The position numbers and the translations under genes were made by a program. This document shows, piece after piece, positions 17,989 through 27,242 of a stretch of 44,407 nucleotides of DNA. The DNA is from Methylobacterium segetis (GTDB lineage Bacteria; Pseudomonadota; Alphaproteobacteria; Rhizobiales; Beijerinckiaceae): assembly GCF_004348265.1 (NCBI RefSeq), contig NZ_SMNT01000042.1, forward strand, positions 1 to 44,407. The letters are read 5' to 3'. The notes below the pieces were generated by a model. It had not been told where the DNA came from. It saw only the letters and a list, made by a program, of their open reading frames with translations, and made no database searches. Position 1 is the stretch's first letter, and every line of letters begins with the position of its first letter.

Positions 17989-17997
17989 TGTGGATAA
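17989..17997 (-). promoter_or_regulatory. Exact consensus DnaA box
   Basis: TGTGGATAA is the complement of the strict DnaA box TTATCCACA. It lies in the 265-bp gap 17929-18193, upstream of the small hypothetical gene, in locally AT-richer DNA (AATAATTAAT at ~18041). I found no second exact box nearby, so this is a single site and not evidence of an origin. Confidence 0.5.
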
Positions 17998-18193
17998 CGG
18001 GGACAGTCGGTAGAAGTTCCGAAAGTCGTCCCACGTCAACCAATAATTAATCGTCGCATTCCTTCCGCCCCATTGCGGTGCGAAACCGCACCCACTCTTG
18101 TGCTGGTCCGCATTCGCAAGGCTTCGCCGCCGCCGCCTGCAATGACCGCAAATGTTCGCAAGGGGACGGAGTGCCCAGCCCTCACGCCAGTCC

Positions 18194-19078
18194 TTACGTC
18201 CCGATGCCGCGATAGATGTTGGCGGGAAAGCCCCGGAACTCGGTCTCCACGCGGAAGACGTGCCCCGCCATCGGGTCGAGGGCGGGATCGCGCCCGCGGC
18301 GGCAAGTCGTGATGTAGAGGGTCGAGAGGTCGGCGCCTCCGAAAGCGCATTTGGTGACGAGCGCCGTCGGCACGGGCAGGATGCGCTCGACTTGCCCGTC
18401 GGGCGCGAAGCGCGTGATCCGCGAGCCGGCGTAGTGGCAGATCCAGAGGTAGCCGTCGGCGTCGAGGGTCAGGCCGTCGGGCTTGCCCCAGCCCGGCTCG
18501 AAGGTGATGAGCGGTCGCGGCTCGCCGACCCGGGTGCCGTCTAGGTCGTGGACCCGCACGACTCCGTTGCCCGTATCGATCGTGTAGAGGCGGTGCCCGT
18601 CCGGGCTCACCACGGGGCCGTTCGTGACCGCCGCCGAGCCGCCGAAATCCAGCAGGCGCTCCCCGTCCCAGCGGTGAAACCCGCCGGTGGGCTCCGTCTC
18701 GCCATCATCCATGCTGCCGAACCAGAGGGCGCCGTCCGGCCCGACATTGCCACTGTTGAGCCGGTTGCCCGGCGGGTACGGCTCGGGCCGCACGAGATCC
18801 GTGCGCGCGCCGCTCTCCAGGTCGAGACAGGCGACGCCCGACTTGAAGCCGGCGATGACCCGCTGCGGATCCGGCGTGAGCAGTGCGAAGCTCAGCTTCT
18901 CGTCGAGGGGAAGGCGGTGCGTCTCGTCCGTCTCGGGGTCGTGGCGCCAGACGGCCGGGTTCTCGATATCGACCCAGACCAGGGTGCCCGAGCGCGCGTC
19001 CCACAGGATCTCCTCGCCGAGTTCGCAGCCGCAGGCGACCGCGACGCGGGGCGTATGGGGATGGACGATGGGGGACAT
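18194..19078 (-). CDS. SMP-30/gluconolactonase-family protein
   Basis: The 294-residue six-bladed beta-propeller resembles SMP-30/LRE lactonases, which hydrolyse sugar lactones with a bound divalent metal. The expected metal-site regions are present: LGEEILWD near the N-terminus (Glu), TNGPVVSPDG (Asn) and GKPDGLTLDADGYLW (Asp). There is no signal peptide, so it is probably cytoplasmic. Sugar dehydrogenase or dehydratase partners are not adjacent, so the pathway (e.g. gluconate or arabinonate) cannot be assigned. ATG 19078 starts the conserved region. The flavoprotein gene 71 bp upstream is on the same strand. Confidence 0.88.
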   Translation of the reverse strand: MSPIVHPHTPRVAVACGCELGEEILWDARSGTLVWVDIENPAVWRHDPETDETHRLPLDEKLSFALLTPDPQRVIAGFKSGVACLDLESGARTDLVRPEPYPPGNRLNSGNVGPDGALWFGSMDDGETEPTGGFHRWDGERLLDFGGSAAVTNGPVVSPDGHRLYTIDTGNGVVRVHDLDGTRVGEPRPLITFEPGWGKPDGLTLDADGYLWICHYAGSRITRFAPDGQVERILPVPTALVTKCAFGGADLSTLYITTCRRGRDPALDPMAGHVFRVETEFRGFPANIYRGIGT

Positions 19079-19149
19079 GCGGGACGGGCCTCCGAGGGGG
19101 ATGTCGGCTCAACGCCGCAAGTCCGCGCATCGTCCCCGCCACGATGCCG

Positions 19150-20049
19150 TCAGCGCGTATCCTCGCGGATCAGCTCGGTGTTGACGGCAAAGGCGGCCAT
19201 CGCCCCCTCGGCGGCGGCGACAACCGCGAACTGGACGCGCCGCGAGGCGTCGCCCGCCACGAACAGCCCGGGCACGTTGGTCCGCTCGTAATCGCGGGTC
19301 GGCACCGTGCCGTTCTGCTTGAGCTCGCAGCCGAGGCCGCGAATCAGGTCCGAGGGCCGGCACTCGGCCGGCATCAGGAAGACGGCGCGGCAGGGGATCG
19401 CGCCGCCATCCTCGAATTCGAGGCGCTCCGGGCCCGCCTCGTCGCCGACGAGCCGGCGGAGCTTCGCATCGATGATCCGGATGCCGTGGCGGTCGAGCCG
19501 GGCGCGATCCTCTTCGGACAGGTCCAGCCCGTGCCCGTCCGTGCAGAGGGTGACGTCCCGGCTCCAGACCGTCAGCTCGAGGGCGAGCCCCTTGGCGGAC
19601 GGGCCATGGGCGTAGGCGACGACGGCGTGGTCGCGGGCTTCGTAGCCATCGCAATAGGGGCAGGAATGGACCCCCGTCCCCCAGTAGCGGGAGAAGCCAT
19701 CCACATCCGGCAGATCCTGGTGGAGACCGGTCGCGAGGATGAGGCGGCGTGCCCGCTCGCGCGTGCCGTCCGCGAGCCGAACCTCGAAGGCGCCGTCGAG
19801 ACGGGTGGCCTCCACCACCTCGACGGCACGCCGCTCCACCGTCGGGTAGCGCTCCAGATCGGCCTGCGCCGCCTCCCGCAGGGCGAAGGGCGGGGTGCCG
19901 TCGCGGGTGAAGACCCCCCAGGTGCGGGGGGTGGCGGCGTTACGAGGCTCGCCCCTGTCGCAGAGGAGCACGCTGCGTCGGCAGCGCCCGAGGATCAGAG
20001 CCGCATTGAGGCCCGCCGGGCCCCCTCCGACGATGACGACATCGCGCAT
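19150..20049 (-). CDS. Thioredoxin-reductase-like FAD/NAD(P) oxidoreductase
   Basis: The 299-residue flavoprotein has the FAD-binding VVIVGGGPAGLNAALILGR at its N-terminus, a redox CPYC in HSCPYCDGYEARDH (about residues 130-143) and the C-terminal FAD motif VPGLFVAGDASRR. True thioredoxin reductases usually carry CATC and are a little longer. The CPYCDGYE form marks a related subgroup whose acceptor is generally unknown, so I do not call it trxB. ATG 20049 has GGGGGAA upstream; the frame continues 23 codons further without conservation. No thioredoxin gene is adjacent. Confidence 0.87.
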   Translation of the reverse strand: MRDVVIVGGGPAGLNAALILGRCRRSVLLCDRGEPRNAATPRTWGVFTRDGTPPFALREAAQADLERYPTVERRAVEVVEATRLDGAFEVRLADGTRERARRLILATGLHQDLPDVDGFSRYWGTGVHSCPYCDGYEARDHAVVAYAHGPSAKGLALELTVWSRDVTLCTDGHGLDLSEEDRARLDRHGIRIIDAKLRRLVGDEAGPERLEFEDGGAIPCRAVFLMPAECRPSDLIRGLGCELKQNGTVPTRDYERTNVPGLFVAGDASRRVQFAVVAAAEGAMAAFAVNTELIREDTR

Positions 20050-20133
20050 GGGAACATTCCCCCGTGACGGGACCTGCCGGAGGAGGTCCTGCACGAGGCA
20101 AGCCGCGACGCGCGCCAACGTTTCCCGTCCGCC

Positions 20134-20160
20134 AAGAAAAAGGGCGCCCGCGGCGCCCTT
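20134..20160 (-). terminator. Rho-independent terminator after grxD
   Basis: Read on the minus strand, AAGGGCGCC-GCG-GGCGCCCTT forms a perfect 9-bp stem with a 3-nt loop and is followed by a T-rich run (TTTTCTT). It lies 25 bp past the grxD stop and closes the purL-bolA-DUF29-grxD run. This is the clearest intrinsic terminator in the window. Confidence 0.85.
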
Positions 20161-20184
20161 CGTCGGGGACCGTTCCGGAGCCGA

Positions 20185-20523
20185 TCAGGCCGCGGCGGTC
20201 TTCACCGGGATGCCCTTCTCGGACAGGAACTGCTGCAGCTCGCCCGACTGGAACATCTCACGGGTGATGTCGCAGCCGCCCACGAACTCGCCCTTCACGT
20301 AGATCTGCGGGATCGTCGGCCAGTTGGAGAAGGCCTTGATGCCGTCGCGGATCGCCATGTCGTCGAGGACGTTCACGCCCTTGAACGGCACACCGAGGTA
20401 GTTGAGGATCTGGACCACCTGACCCGAGAAGCCGCACATCGGAAACTGCGGCGTGCCCTTCATGAACACGACCACGTCCTGCGACTTGATCTCGGTCTCG
20501 ATGGTGGCATTGACGTCGGTCAT
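20185..20523 (-). CDS. grxD: Monothiol glutaredoxin Grx4/GrxD
   Basis: This 112-residue CGFS-type glutaredoxin binds and hands over [2Fe-2S] clusters with glutathione and forms complexes with BolA proteins. The active site is FPMCGFSG; the glutathione-site segments WPTIPQIYV and GGCDI are present. ATG 20523 follows AAGGAAGG at good spacing; an in-frame ATG at 20544 is less well placed. bolA lies two genes upstream on the same strand, fitting the known BolA-Grx4 partnership, but a DUF29 gene separates them. A strong terminator follows. Confidence 0.96.
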   Translation of the reverse strand: MTDVNATIETEIKSQDVVVFMKGTPQFPMCGFSGQVVQILNYLGVPFKGVNVLDDMAIRDGIKAFSNWPTIPQIYVKGEFVGGCDITREMFQSGELQQFLSEKGIPVKTAAA

Positions 20524-20592
20524 GGGGCCTTCCTTGTCGGTCACTTGGATTGATCCGTCGCGCTGGATGATCCTTCGGACGAACGCCGCGGG

Positions 20593-21087
20593 TCAATGCT
20601 GGGACGTCGCATCCGCAATCCGGCGAAGTGCTGCATCGATGTCGATCGGCTGAGCCAGAATCTCCTCCAGCGCGATGGGGCACGCCTCCGGAAGGCGTGG
20701 CAGCAGCGCGTCGCCGTAAGCGATGAGACCGGAATTGGCGATGGTCTGTGCCAACTTCCAGGTCTGATCCCAGCGGATTCGCTGACGCATCGAATTCTCA
20801 TACCGGACCACGACCGCCGCGTGGAAGGTCAGGACCTCCTGGCGCAAGTGGATGTTCGCACGCGCTGCCGGTGCCGAGACCTGCTTGAGGAGATGCGACA
20901 GGATCTGCGCGAGGAGGCTCTCGACGGCGTGGATCTGGGACCGTCCCACGCTCTCGATCTCCTCGGCGACGTTTTCCCAGTCGACGGCGTTCGAAGAATC
21001 CGCTCGCGCGCCGAGCTCGCGCAGAGCCGCCGCCTGCGTCTCCGCCCAGGTCACGATGTCGTCGTCGTAGAGGCTCGGGTGATCCAT
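20593..21087 (-). CDS. DUF29 family protein
   Basis: The 164-residue protein opens SLYDDDIVTWAETQAAALREL and has DWENVAEEIESVGRSQIHAV followed by a helical LLAQILSHLLK segment, the usual DUF29 pattern. No biochemical role is established. ATG 21087 has GAGGG upstream. It sits between bolA and grxD on the same strand, with gaps of 26 and 69 bp. A hand count over 20581-20880 gives about 64% GC, below the ~70% of the neighbours, so it may be a later insertion into the operon. DUF29 genes often occur in multiple copies in cyanobacteria and alphaproteobacteria. Confidence 0.85.
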   Translation of the reverse strand: MDHPSLYDDDIVTWAETQAAALRELGARADSSNAVDWENVAEEIESVGRSQIHAVESLLAQILSHLLKQVSAPAARANIHLRQEVLTFHAAVVVRYENSMRQRIRWDQTWKLAQTIANSGLIAYGDALLPRLPEACPIALEEILAQPIDIDAALRRIADATSQH

Positions 21088-21113
21088 CGGGCCCTCGGTC
21101 CCGCGTTCGCCCC

Positions 21114-21350
21114 TCAATCCTGGGGGACGCCCGTCGTCAGCGCAAGAGCGTGGAGAACGCCCCCCATCCGCCCCTGGAGCGCGCCGTAGACCATCTGGTG
21201 CTGGGCGACGCGGGTCTTGCCCCGGAAGGCCGAGGAGATGACGGTGGCGGCGTAGTGGTCGCCGTCGCCGGCGAGATCCTTGATCTCGATCTGCGCGTCG
21301 GGCAGGGCCTCGCGGATCATCGCCTCGATCTCGCGCGCGTCCATCGGCAT
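21114..21350 (-). CDS. bolA: BolA family protein
   Basis: This 78-residue BolA/IbaG-type protein works with CGFS glutaredoxins in iron-sulfur handling and can bind DNA in some cases. The beta-alpha fold core (AQIEIKDLAGDGDHYAATVI) and the conserved His of the helix-turn-helix-like segment (TRVAQHQMVYGALQ) are intact. GAGGAG lies 7 nt before ATG 21350; ATG 21344 is possible. It starts 31 bp after purL and is probably co-transcribed with it. The short length and sequence fit the Grx-partner class. Confidence 0.94.
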   Translation of the reverse strand: MPMDAREIEAMIREALPDAQIEIKDLAGDGDHYAATVISSAFRGKTRVAQHQMVYGALQGRMGGVLHALALTTGVPQD

Positions 21351-21381
21351 CGTCTGGCTCCTCGGGTCTCGGAGTGAGGGA

Positions 21382-23607
21382 TCAGGCCGCCGCGCCGGCG
21401 GGCTGGCTCGCCATGTAGGCCGGGAACCAGCCCTGGTGCGCCTCGCGCAGTTCCGCGACCGATATGGTCTGCCCGCCGGGCAGGGTCAAATGCTCGGTCC
21501 CGGTCACGCCGACGACGCCCGCGTCGATCCCCTGCGCGGAGGCGCTGTAGAGGATCTCGGTGGCCGTCTCGGGATCCACCGCGATGAGGTAGCGGCCCTG
21601 GTCCTCACCGAACAGGTAGGCGTGGGCGGGCAGGTCCATCGGCACCTCGGGCAACGCCGCACCGATATTGCCGGCCATCGCCATCTCGGCGAGCGCGACG
21701 GCGAGGCCGCCATCCGAGAGGTCGTGGACCGTGTCGACGAGGCCCGACGTGATCAGCCCGCGCACGAAGTCGCCGTTGCGGCGCTCGATCCCGAGATCCA
21801 CGGGCGGGGGCGCACCCTCCTCACGGCCCTCGATCACCGCCAGATAGGTCGATTGGCCAAGCCAGCCGTCCGTCGCGCCGATCAGGAGCAGGGCGTCGCC
21901 CTCGCGCCTGAGGGCGATGCCGGCGCGCCGCTCGACGTCGTCGAGCACGCCGACGCCGCCGATCGTCGGGGTCGGCAGGATGCCGACGCCGTTCGTCTCG
22001 TTGTAGAGCGAGACGTTGCCCGACACGACGGGGAAGTCGAGCGCCCGGCAGGCCTCGCCGATGCCCTGGAGGCAGCCGACGAGCTGGCCCATCACCTCGG
22101 GCTTCTCGGGGTTGCCGAAATTCAGGTTGTCGGTGATGGCGAGCGGGCGCCCGCCGACCGCCGTGATGTTGCGCCACGCCTCGGCCACGGCCTGCCGGCC
22201 GCCCTCGACCGGGTCCGCCTCGCAGTAGCGGGGCGTCACGTCGGTGGTGAGCGCAAGGCCCTTCGGCCCGTCCTCGACGCGCACGATCGCGGCGTCGCCG
22301 CCCGGGGTCTCGACGGTGTTGCCGAGGATGAAGTGGTCGTACTGCTCGTAGACCCAGCGCTTCGAGGCGAGGTCGGGCGAGCCGACGAGGCGCTTCAGCG
22401 CATCGGTGAGCGAGGGCGGCTCCGGCACCTCCGAGGCGTTGAGGATCGGCAGGTGCACGTTCGAGCGGTGCGGCCGGTCGTAGAGCGGAGCCTCGTCGCC
22501 GAGTTCCTTGATCGGGAGGTCGGCAACGGTCTCGCCGTGCCACTTGATGACGAAGCGGAGCGTGTCGGTGGTGTGCCCGATCACCGCGAAGTCGAGGCCC
22601 CACTTCACGAAGATGGCTTCCGCCTCCCGTTCCATGCCGGGCTTGAGCACCATGAGCATGCGCTCCTGGCTCTCCGAGAGCATCATCTCGTAGGGCGTCA
22701 TGCCCTCCTCGCGGGCCGGCACCTTGTCGATGTCGAGCTCCACGCCGAGATCGCCCTTGGCGCCCATCTCGACGGCCGAGCAGGTCAGGCCCGCCGCGCC
22801 CATGTCCTGAATCGCGATAACGGCGCCGGAGGCCATCAGCTCCAGGCAGGCTTCGAGCAGGAGCTTCTCCGCGAAGGGGTCGCCGACCTGCACGGTCGGC
22901 CGCTTCGACTCGGAGGCCTCATCGAACTCGGCCGAGGCCATGGTCGCGCCGTGGATCCCGTCGCGGCCAGTCTTCGAGCCGAGATAGACGATCGGGTTCC
23001 CGACACCGGTCGCCGCCGCGTAGAAGATCGAATCCGTCTGCGCGAGGCCCACCGCCATGGCGTTGACGAGGATGTTGCCGTCGTAGCGCGGGTGGAAGCC
23101 GACCGCCCCGCCCACGGTCGGCACACCGAAGGAATTGCCGTAGCCCGCGATGCCGGCGACCACGCCCGAGACGAGGTGGCGCGTGCGCGGGTGGTCCGGC
23201 GAGCCGAAGCGGAGCGCGTTCAGCGCCGCGATGGGCCTCGCGCCCATGGTGAAAACGTCGCGCAGGATGCCCCCGACGCCGGTCGCCGCGCCCTGGTAGG
23301 GCTCGATGAAGCTCGGGTGGTTGTGGCTCTCCATCTTGAAGACGCAGGCGAGCCCGTCGCCGATGTCGATCACGCCGGCATTCTCGCCGGGGCCCTGGAT
23401 GACCCAGGGCGCGCTCGTCGGCAGGCCGCGCAGGTGCTTGCGCGAGGACTTGTAGGAGCAGTGCTCGTTCCACATCGCCGAGACGATGCCGAGTTCGGTC
23501 AGGGTCGGGTCGCGCCCGATCAGCCCGCGGAAGCGCTCGTACTCGTCCGGCGTCAGGCCGTGCTGGCGGACGAGATCCGGAGTGATGGGAACGTCGTTTC
23601 GGAACAT
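21382..23607 (-). CDS. purL: Phosphoribosylformylglycinamidine synthase subunit PurL
   Basis: PurL is the ATP-dependent synthase subunit that turns FGAR into FGAM in purine synthesis, working with PurQ (glutaminase) and PurS. At 741 residues it is the small PurL form. Visible signatures are the ATP/FGAR-site stretch [20 protein letters not shown], then [33 protein letters not shown] and the C-terminal [20 protein letters not shown]. purQ and purS are not in the window. The N-terminus ([19 protein letters not shown]) is conserved and the start is ATG 23607. It heads the purL-bolA-DUF29-grxD run; the 162-bp upstream gap holds no recognisable riboswitch. Confidence 0.97.
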   Translation of the reverse strand: MFRNDVPITPDLVRQHGLTPDEYERFRGLIGRDPTLTELGIVSAMWNEHCSYKSSRKHLRGLPTSAPWVIQGPGENAGVIDIGDGLACVFKMESHNHPSFIEPYQGAATGVGGILRDVFTMGARPIAALNALRFGSPDHPRTRHLVSGVVAGIAGYGNSFGVPTVGGAVGFHPRYDGNILVNAMAVGLAQTDSIFYAAATGVGNPIVYLGSKTGRDGIHGATMASAEFDEASESKRPTVQVGDPFAEKLLLEACLELMASGAVIAIQDMGAAGLTCSAVEMGAKGDLGVELDIDKVPAREEGMTPYEMMLSESQERMLMVLKPGMEREAEAIFVKWGLDFAVIGHTTDTLRFVIKWHGETVADLPIKELGDEAPLYDRPHRSNVHLPILNASEVPEPPSLTDALKRLVGSPDLASKRWVYEQYDHFILGNTVETPGGDAAIVRVEDGPKGLALTTDVTPRYCEADPVEGGRQAVAEAWRNITAVGGRPLAITDNLNFGNPEKPEVMGQLVGCLQGIGEACRALDFPVVSGNVSLYNETNGVGILPTPTIGGVGVLDDVERRAGIALRREGDALLLIGATDGWLGQSTYLAVIEGREEGAPPPVDLGIERRNGDFVRGLITSGLVDTVHDLSDGGLAVALAEMAMAGNIGAALPEVPMDLPAHAYLFGEDQGRYLIAVDPETATEILYSASAQGIDAGVVGVTGTEHLTLPGGQTISVAELREAHQGWFPAYMASQPAGAAA

Positions 23608-23769
23608 GCGGCGGTCTCGACGGAATTCGGGCCGTCCCGCACGAGGCGGACGGAGGTGTTCCTCGTCCCCGTGCGGGTGGCCGCTCTGGCGACGGCTCTA
23701 GAGCGGAAGCGTCCGGGCTGGCAACAATCGATCGCTTCGCATCATGTATTCAGATCGGATTGTAAACGC

Positions 23770-25050
23770 TTAGCTCAAGGTTGCCGCCGGGATTTCGGGT
23801 TGCGGGCAACCCGGCGCGTGCGGGGCGGGGTCACGGGCGGCGCGCGCCCGCGCCACGACGGCGTGAACGGGCTCGGGGCCGGCGACGAGCGCGATGTAGT
23901 CGAAGGCGTCGGGCTCGTGGGCCGACATCAGAAGCTGGAAGTGGGTCTGGAACAGGTTGTACTGGCGGGTCTTCCGCCTCAGCAATTGCGGCGCGACGAG
24001 ATCCTGCAGCCGCACGCGGATGACGGCCGGTCGGCTCGGCCCGGGCGAGGGGACGTTCGAGGCGGCCAGCGGGTCGCGCAGGTGGATGGAGAGCCAGTCC
24101 CAATCGGCCCGCACGTCGAGCCAACCGATCGCCGTGGCCGCGGCGACGCGGGCCAGGGCCGCGCGCGCCCGGTCCGCCAGCGGATCGAGGCCGATCCAGG
24201 GAATCACGCTGCCGATCGTGACGAGGGTCACCGGCGTGCCGCGGCGGCCGAAATCGGGGTCGCGGGCGAGGATGCGGTCGAGGGCCTCGATGGCGAGAAA
24301 GCTCGACGAGGAATGCCCGATCACGACGATCTCCGGCGCCGTGCCCTCCGCGGACCGGATGCGCTCGGCGAACGCGTCGAGGCGCGCGTGCATCCGGGTC
24401 TCGGCACCGCTCGCGTGGTCGTGCGGGAAGGTGGTGTCGTCGACGAGGTGTGCGACGTAGAACGGCCTGCCGCGGGTGAGATGGGTCAGGAGGGCGAGCA
24501 CGACGTAGGCGATCGCGGGAAGGGCGAGATAGGACCAGGGCCGCACAGCGGCCGGCAGGAGGGCGATCAGCCCGGCCGCGAGGACGAGGCTCAGGAGCAC
24601 CAGCCCCAGGTAGATCTGGTGGACGCCGAAGATAATGGTCGAGAAGCGGCGCGCCTCCCGCCGGAACCGCCGGAGGTACCCGCTGCGCCAGAGCCGCCAC
24701 CACAGAACGGGCATGTCCCGCAGCCGGCGCCAGTTCGGCAGGGGGAAGCGGGCCGCCACGATGTCGTCCCACCGCAGCAGCCCGTAGCGCGTCGTCCGCT
24801 CGTCGAACGTGACCGTCCAGTCGAGGCTGAGGCCGTCGGCGGCCCGCACGGCGTCGCCCACCGCGATGGCGTGCCCGCGCCGGGAGGCCGTGAGCCGGCT
24901 CTCCCGCCGGAACAGCCCCCAGTACGTCTCAGGCGGGCGCGGGTCGAAGCCCGGCATGTAGAACACCTGGCGGATCGGCGCGGGATGGGGATCGCGTCGT
25001 GAGATGGCGGACTCGTCCGGGATCGAGGGCTGCGGGAACGAGGCGGGCAT
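23770..25050 (-). CDS. Membrane protein with alpha/beta-hydrolase-like GHSSS motif
   Basis: This 426-residue protein is of unknown function. An N-terminal FYMPGFDPRP (residues 30-39) looks like the strand and oxyanion loop of an alpha/beta hydrolase. Two membrane helices follow (~139-167 and ~172-191), then VVIGHSSSSFLAIEALDRIL with a candidate nucleophile at Ser247. Downstream IGSVIPWIGLD and LMSAHEPDAFDY could supply the acid and His. Two helices inserted before the nucleophile elbow are unusual. ATG 25050 starts 69 bp after recQ ends; purL lies 162 bp downstream. It could be a lipase-like or acyltransferase-like enzyme at the inner membrane. Confidence 0.65.
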   Translation of the reverse strand: MPASFPQPSIPDESAISRRDPHPAPIRQVFYMPGFDPRPPETYWGLFRRESRLTASRRGHAIAVGDAVRAADGLSLDWTVTFDERTTRYGLLRWDDIVAARFPLPNWRRLRDMPVLWWRLWRSGYLRRFRREARRFSTIIFGVHQIYLGLVLLSLVLAAGLIALLPAAVRPWSYLALPAIAYVVLALLTHLTRGRPFYVAHLVDDTTFPHDHASGAETRMHARLDAFAERIRSAEGTAPEIVVIGHSSSSFLAIEALDRILARDPDFGRRGTPVTLVTIGSVIPWIGLDPLADRARAALARVAAATAIGWLDVRADWDWLSIHLRDPLAASNVPSPGPSRPAVIRVRLQDLVAPQLLRRKTRQYNLFQTHFQLLMSAHEPDAFDYIALVAGPEPVHAVVARARAARDPAPHAPGCPQPEIPAATLS

Positions 25051-25119
25051 ACGCTGAACCGCGGGCAGTGGCTACAGGCGGCGCGGCGCCCGGCCGTCGC
25101 GGAGTGCCGGCTCGGCGGC

Positions 25120-26973
25120 TCAGGCCCGCTCGGCCTGGGGCTGGGCGAGGAAATCCGCGATGGCCGCGACGAAGCGCTCCCCATAGGCCTCGCGCTTGCG
25201 CTCGCCGACGCCGTGAACCGAGCGGAGGGCCCAGAGATCCACGGGCTTCTGGCGCGCCATCTCGATCAGCGTCCGGTCCGGAAAGACCATGAACGCCGCG
25301 ATGCCCTCGGCGCGCGCGATCGTCGCGCGCAGGCCCCGCAGGTGCTGGAACAGAGCCTCGTCCGCCTCGCCGAGCGCCATCGCCTCGTCGTCGCGGGCAG
25401 CCGTGCGGCGGCGCTCGCGCGGCTCGGCGGCCTTCGGCTCCGGGTCCGGCCTGAGCTGGATCGGCTCCCGACCGAACAGGATCGCCTCGCCCTTCTCCGT
25501 CATCGAGAGGCCGCCGAAACCGTCGCCGTTCTCGGCGACCGCGCCCGCCGCGAAGAGCTGGCGCAGGATGGCGCGCCAGGCCGCTACCGGCTTGTCGGAG
25601 CCGACCCCGAACGTCTTGAGCTGGGCGTGGCCGTTGCGGCGGATCGATTCGCTCTCCTTGCCGCCCACCACGTCGCAGATATAGGCCGCGCCGAAGCGCT
25701 GCCCGGTGCGGACGATCGCCGAGAGCACCTTCTGCGCCGAGACCGTGCCGTCGATGAGGGTGACGCCGCCGCGGCAGAGATCGCAGCGGCCACACGGCCC
25801 GCTCGTCTCGCCGAAATAGGCGAGCAGCGATTGCCGCCGGCAGGCCGCGCCCTCGCAGAGCGCGATCATCGCCTCGAGCTTGCGGCGCTCGACCCGGCGG
25901 CGCTCGTCGGGAATCTCCTTCTCGTCGATCTGGCGGCGGCGCAGCGCCATGTCGTCGAGGCCGTAGATGGTCAGCGTGTCGGCCGGCAGCCCGTCGCGGC
26001 CGGCGCGGCCGATCTCCTGGTAGTAGCCCTCGACGTTCGAGGGCATGTCGGCATGGCAGACGAAGCGCACGTCCGGCTTGTTGATGCCCATGCCGAAGGC
26101 GACGGTCGCCGTCATCACCACGCCGTCCTCCTGCAGGAAGCGGTCCTGGTTGCGCATGCGCGTGCCCTGGTCGAGGCCGGCATGGTAGGGCAGCGCGTTG
26201 AACCCGTCCTTCGTCAGCGACTCGGCGAGCTGCTCCGTGCGCTTGCGGGACGAGCAATAGATGATCCCGCTCTCCGCGCGGCGGTGGCGCAGGAAGCGCT
26301 CGATCTGGCGGGGGGGGTTGTCCTTCGGCACGAAGGTGAGCCGGATGTTCGGCCGGTCGAAGGAATGGACGAAGGTCTTCGCCGCGCGGCCCGCAGGAAA
26401 CAGCCGCTCGGCGATGTCGGACCGCGTCGCTGCATCGGCGGTTGCGGTGAGCGCCAGAACCTGGACGTTGCCGAGCGCCTCGCGGGCGCGGGCGATGTCG
26501 CGGTATTCGGGCCGGAAATCGTGCCCCCATTGCGAGACGCAATGCGCCTCGTCGACGGCGAGCCGCCGCACGCCCGCGCCCCGCAGCGCCTCCATGCAGC
26601 CGTCCATGAGGAGCCGCTCGGGCGAGACGAAGAGGAGGCGCAGCTCGCGCGAGCGGATCTTGCGCCAGGTCTCGCGGCCCTGGGATTCCGGCACGGAGGA
26701 GTTCAGCGTGGCGGCCTCGATGCCGAAGGCGAGCATCTGCTGCACCTGATCGTGCATGAGCGCGATCAACGGCGAGACGACCACGGTGAGATCGGATTCG
26801 ACGAGGGCCGGGAGCTGGTAGGTCATCGACTTGCCGGAGCCCGTCGGCATCACGGCGAACACGTCCGACCCGTCGAGCACGGCCTCGATCACCTCGGCCT
26901 GGCCCGGCCGGAAATCGTCGTAGCCGAAGGTGGCTCGAAGCGCGGCGCGGGCCTCGTCGAGACGTTGGGTCAT
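25120..26973 (-). CDS. recQ: ATP-dependent DNA helicase RecQ
   Basis: RecQ is a 3'-5' DNA helicase acting in recombination and stalled-fork repair. The 617-residue protein has Walker A MPTGSGKS (42-49), the DEAH box at 141-144 in [20 protein letters not shown], helicase motifs V-VI ([28 protein letters not shown]), the RecQ zinc site (CEGAACRR ... CGRCDLC), a winged helix and a C-terminal HRDC domain (~540-610). All key residues are intact. ATG 26973 is the conserved start ([20 protein letters not shown]). It lies downstream of recF on the same strand, 269 bp away, where gyrB is often found in other bacteria. Confidence 0.96.
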   Translation of the reverse strand: MTQRLDEARAALRATFGYDDFRPGQAEVIEAVLDGSDVFAVMPTGSGKSMTYQLPALVESDLTVVVSPLIALMHDQVQQMLAFGIEAATLNSSVPESQGRETWRKIRSRELRLLFVSPERLLMDGCMEALRGAGVRRLAVDEAHCVSQWGHDFRPEYRDIARAREALGNVQVLALTATADAATRSDIAERLFPAGRAAKTFVHSFDRPNIRLTFVPKDNPPRQIERFLRHRRAESGIIYCSSRKRTEQLAESLTKDGFNALPYHAGLDQGTRMRNQDRFLQEDGVVMTATVAFGMGINKPDVRFVCHADMPSNVEGYYQEIGRAGRDGLPADTLTIYGLDDMALRRRQIDEKEIPDERRRVERRKLEAMIALCEGAACRRQSLLAYFGETSGPCGRCDLCRGGVTLIDGTVSAQKVLSAIVRTGQRFGAAYICDVVGGKESESIRRNGHAQLKTFGVGSDKPVAAWRAILRQLFAAGAVAENGDGFGGLSMTEKGEAILFGREPIQLRPDPEPKAAEPRERRRTAARDDEAMALGEADEALFQHLRGLRATIARAEGIAAFMVFPDRTLIEMARQKPVDLWALRSVHGVGERKREAYGERFVAAIADFLAQPQAERA

Positions 26974-27242
26974 GGGACTCGTCGGGGCTCGGAACGGAGA
27001 ATGATCGGCGGCCTACGCTGCGCCGACACGGGAGGGCACCCTATCGTAGCGGATCGAGGCGCGCAGCCACGTCACGCACGATCGCGGGCGCGGTCGGCGC
27101 CCGGCTTCCCGGAAGCTGGCCCTCATCGCCCGCCTCGGCAAGACCGCGGCGTTGCCTACGGCGCTCGCTGACGGACCGCAACGGCGCGAAGCGTCGCTGC
27201 CGCCCTCGGAGCCGGTCGGCCGCCCTCGCCCGGTGAGGCTTC

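Noticed and set aside
21280..25002. A 1240-codon plus-strand open frame
   Set aside because: It runs antisense to purL and the hydrolase-like gene, is rich in Arg, Ala, Gly, Asp and His, and shows no domain. It is a shadow frame caused by high GC.
27000..27242. Possible small genes between recQ and recF
   Set aside because: Short frames on both strands have shadow-like composition and no ribosome binding site; I see no gene in this 269-bp gap.
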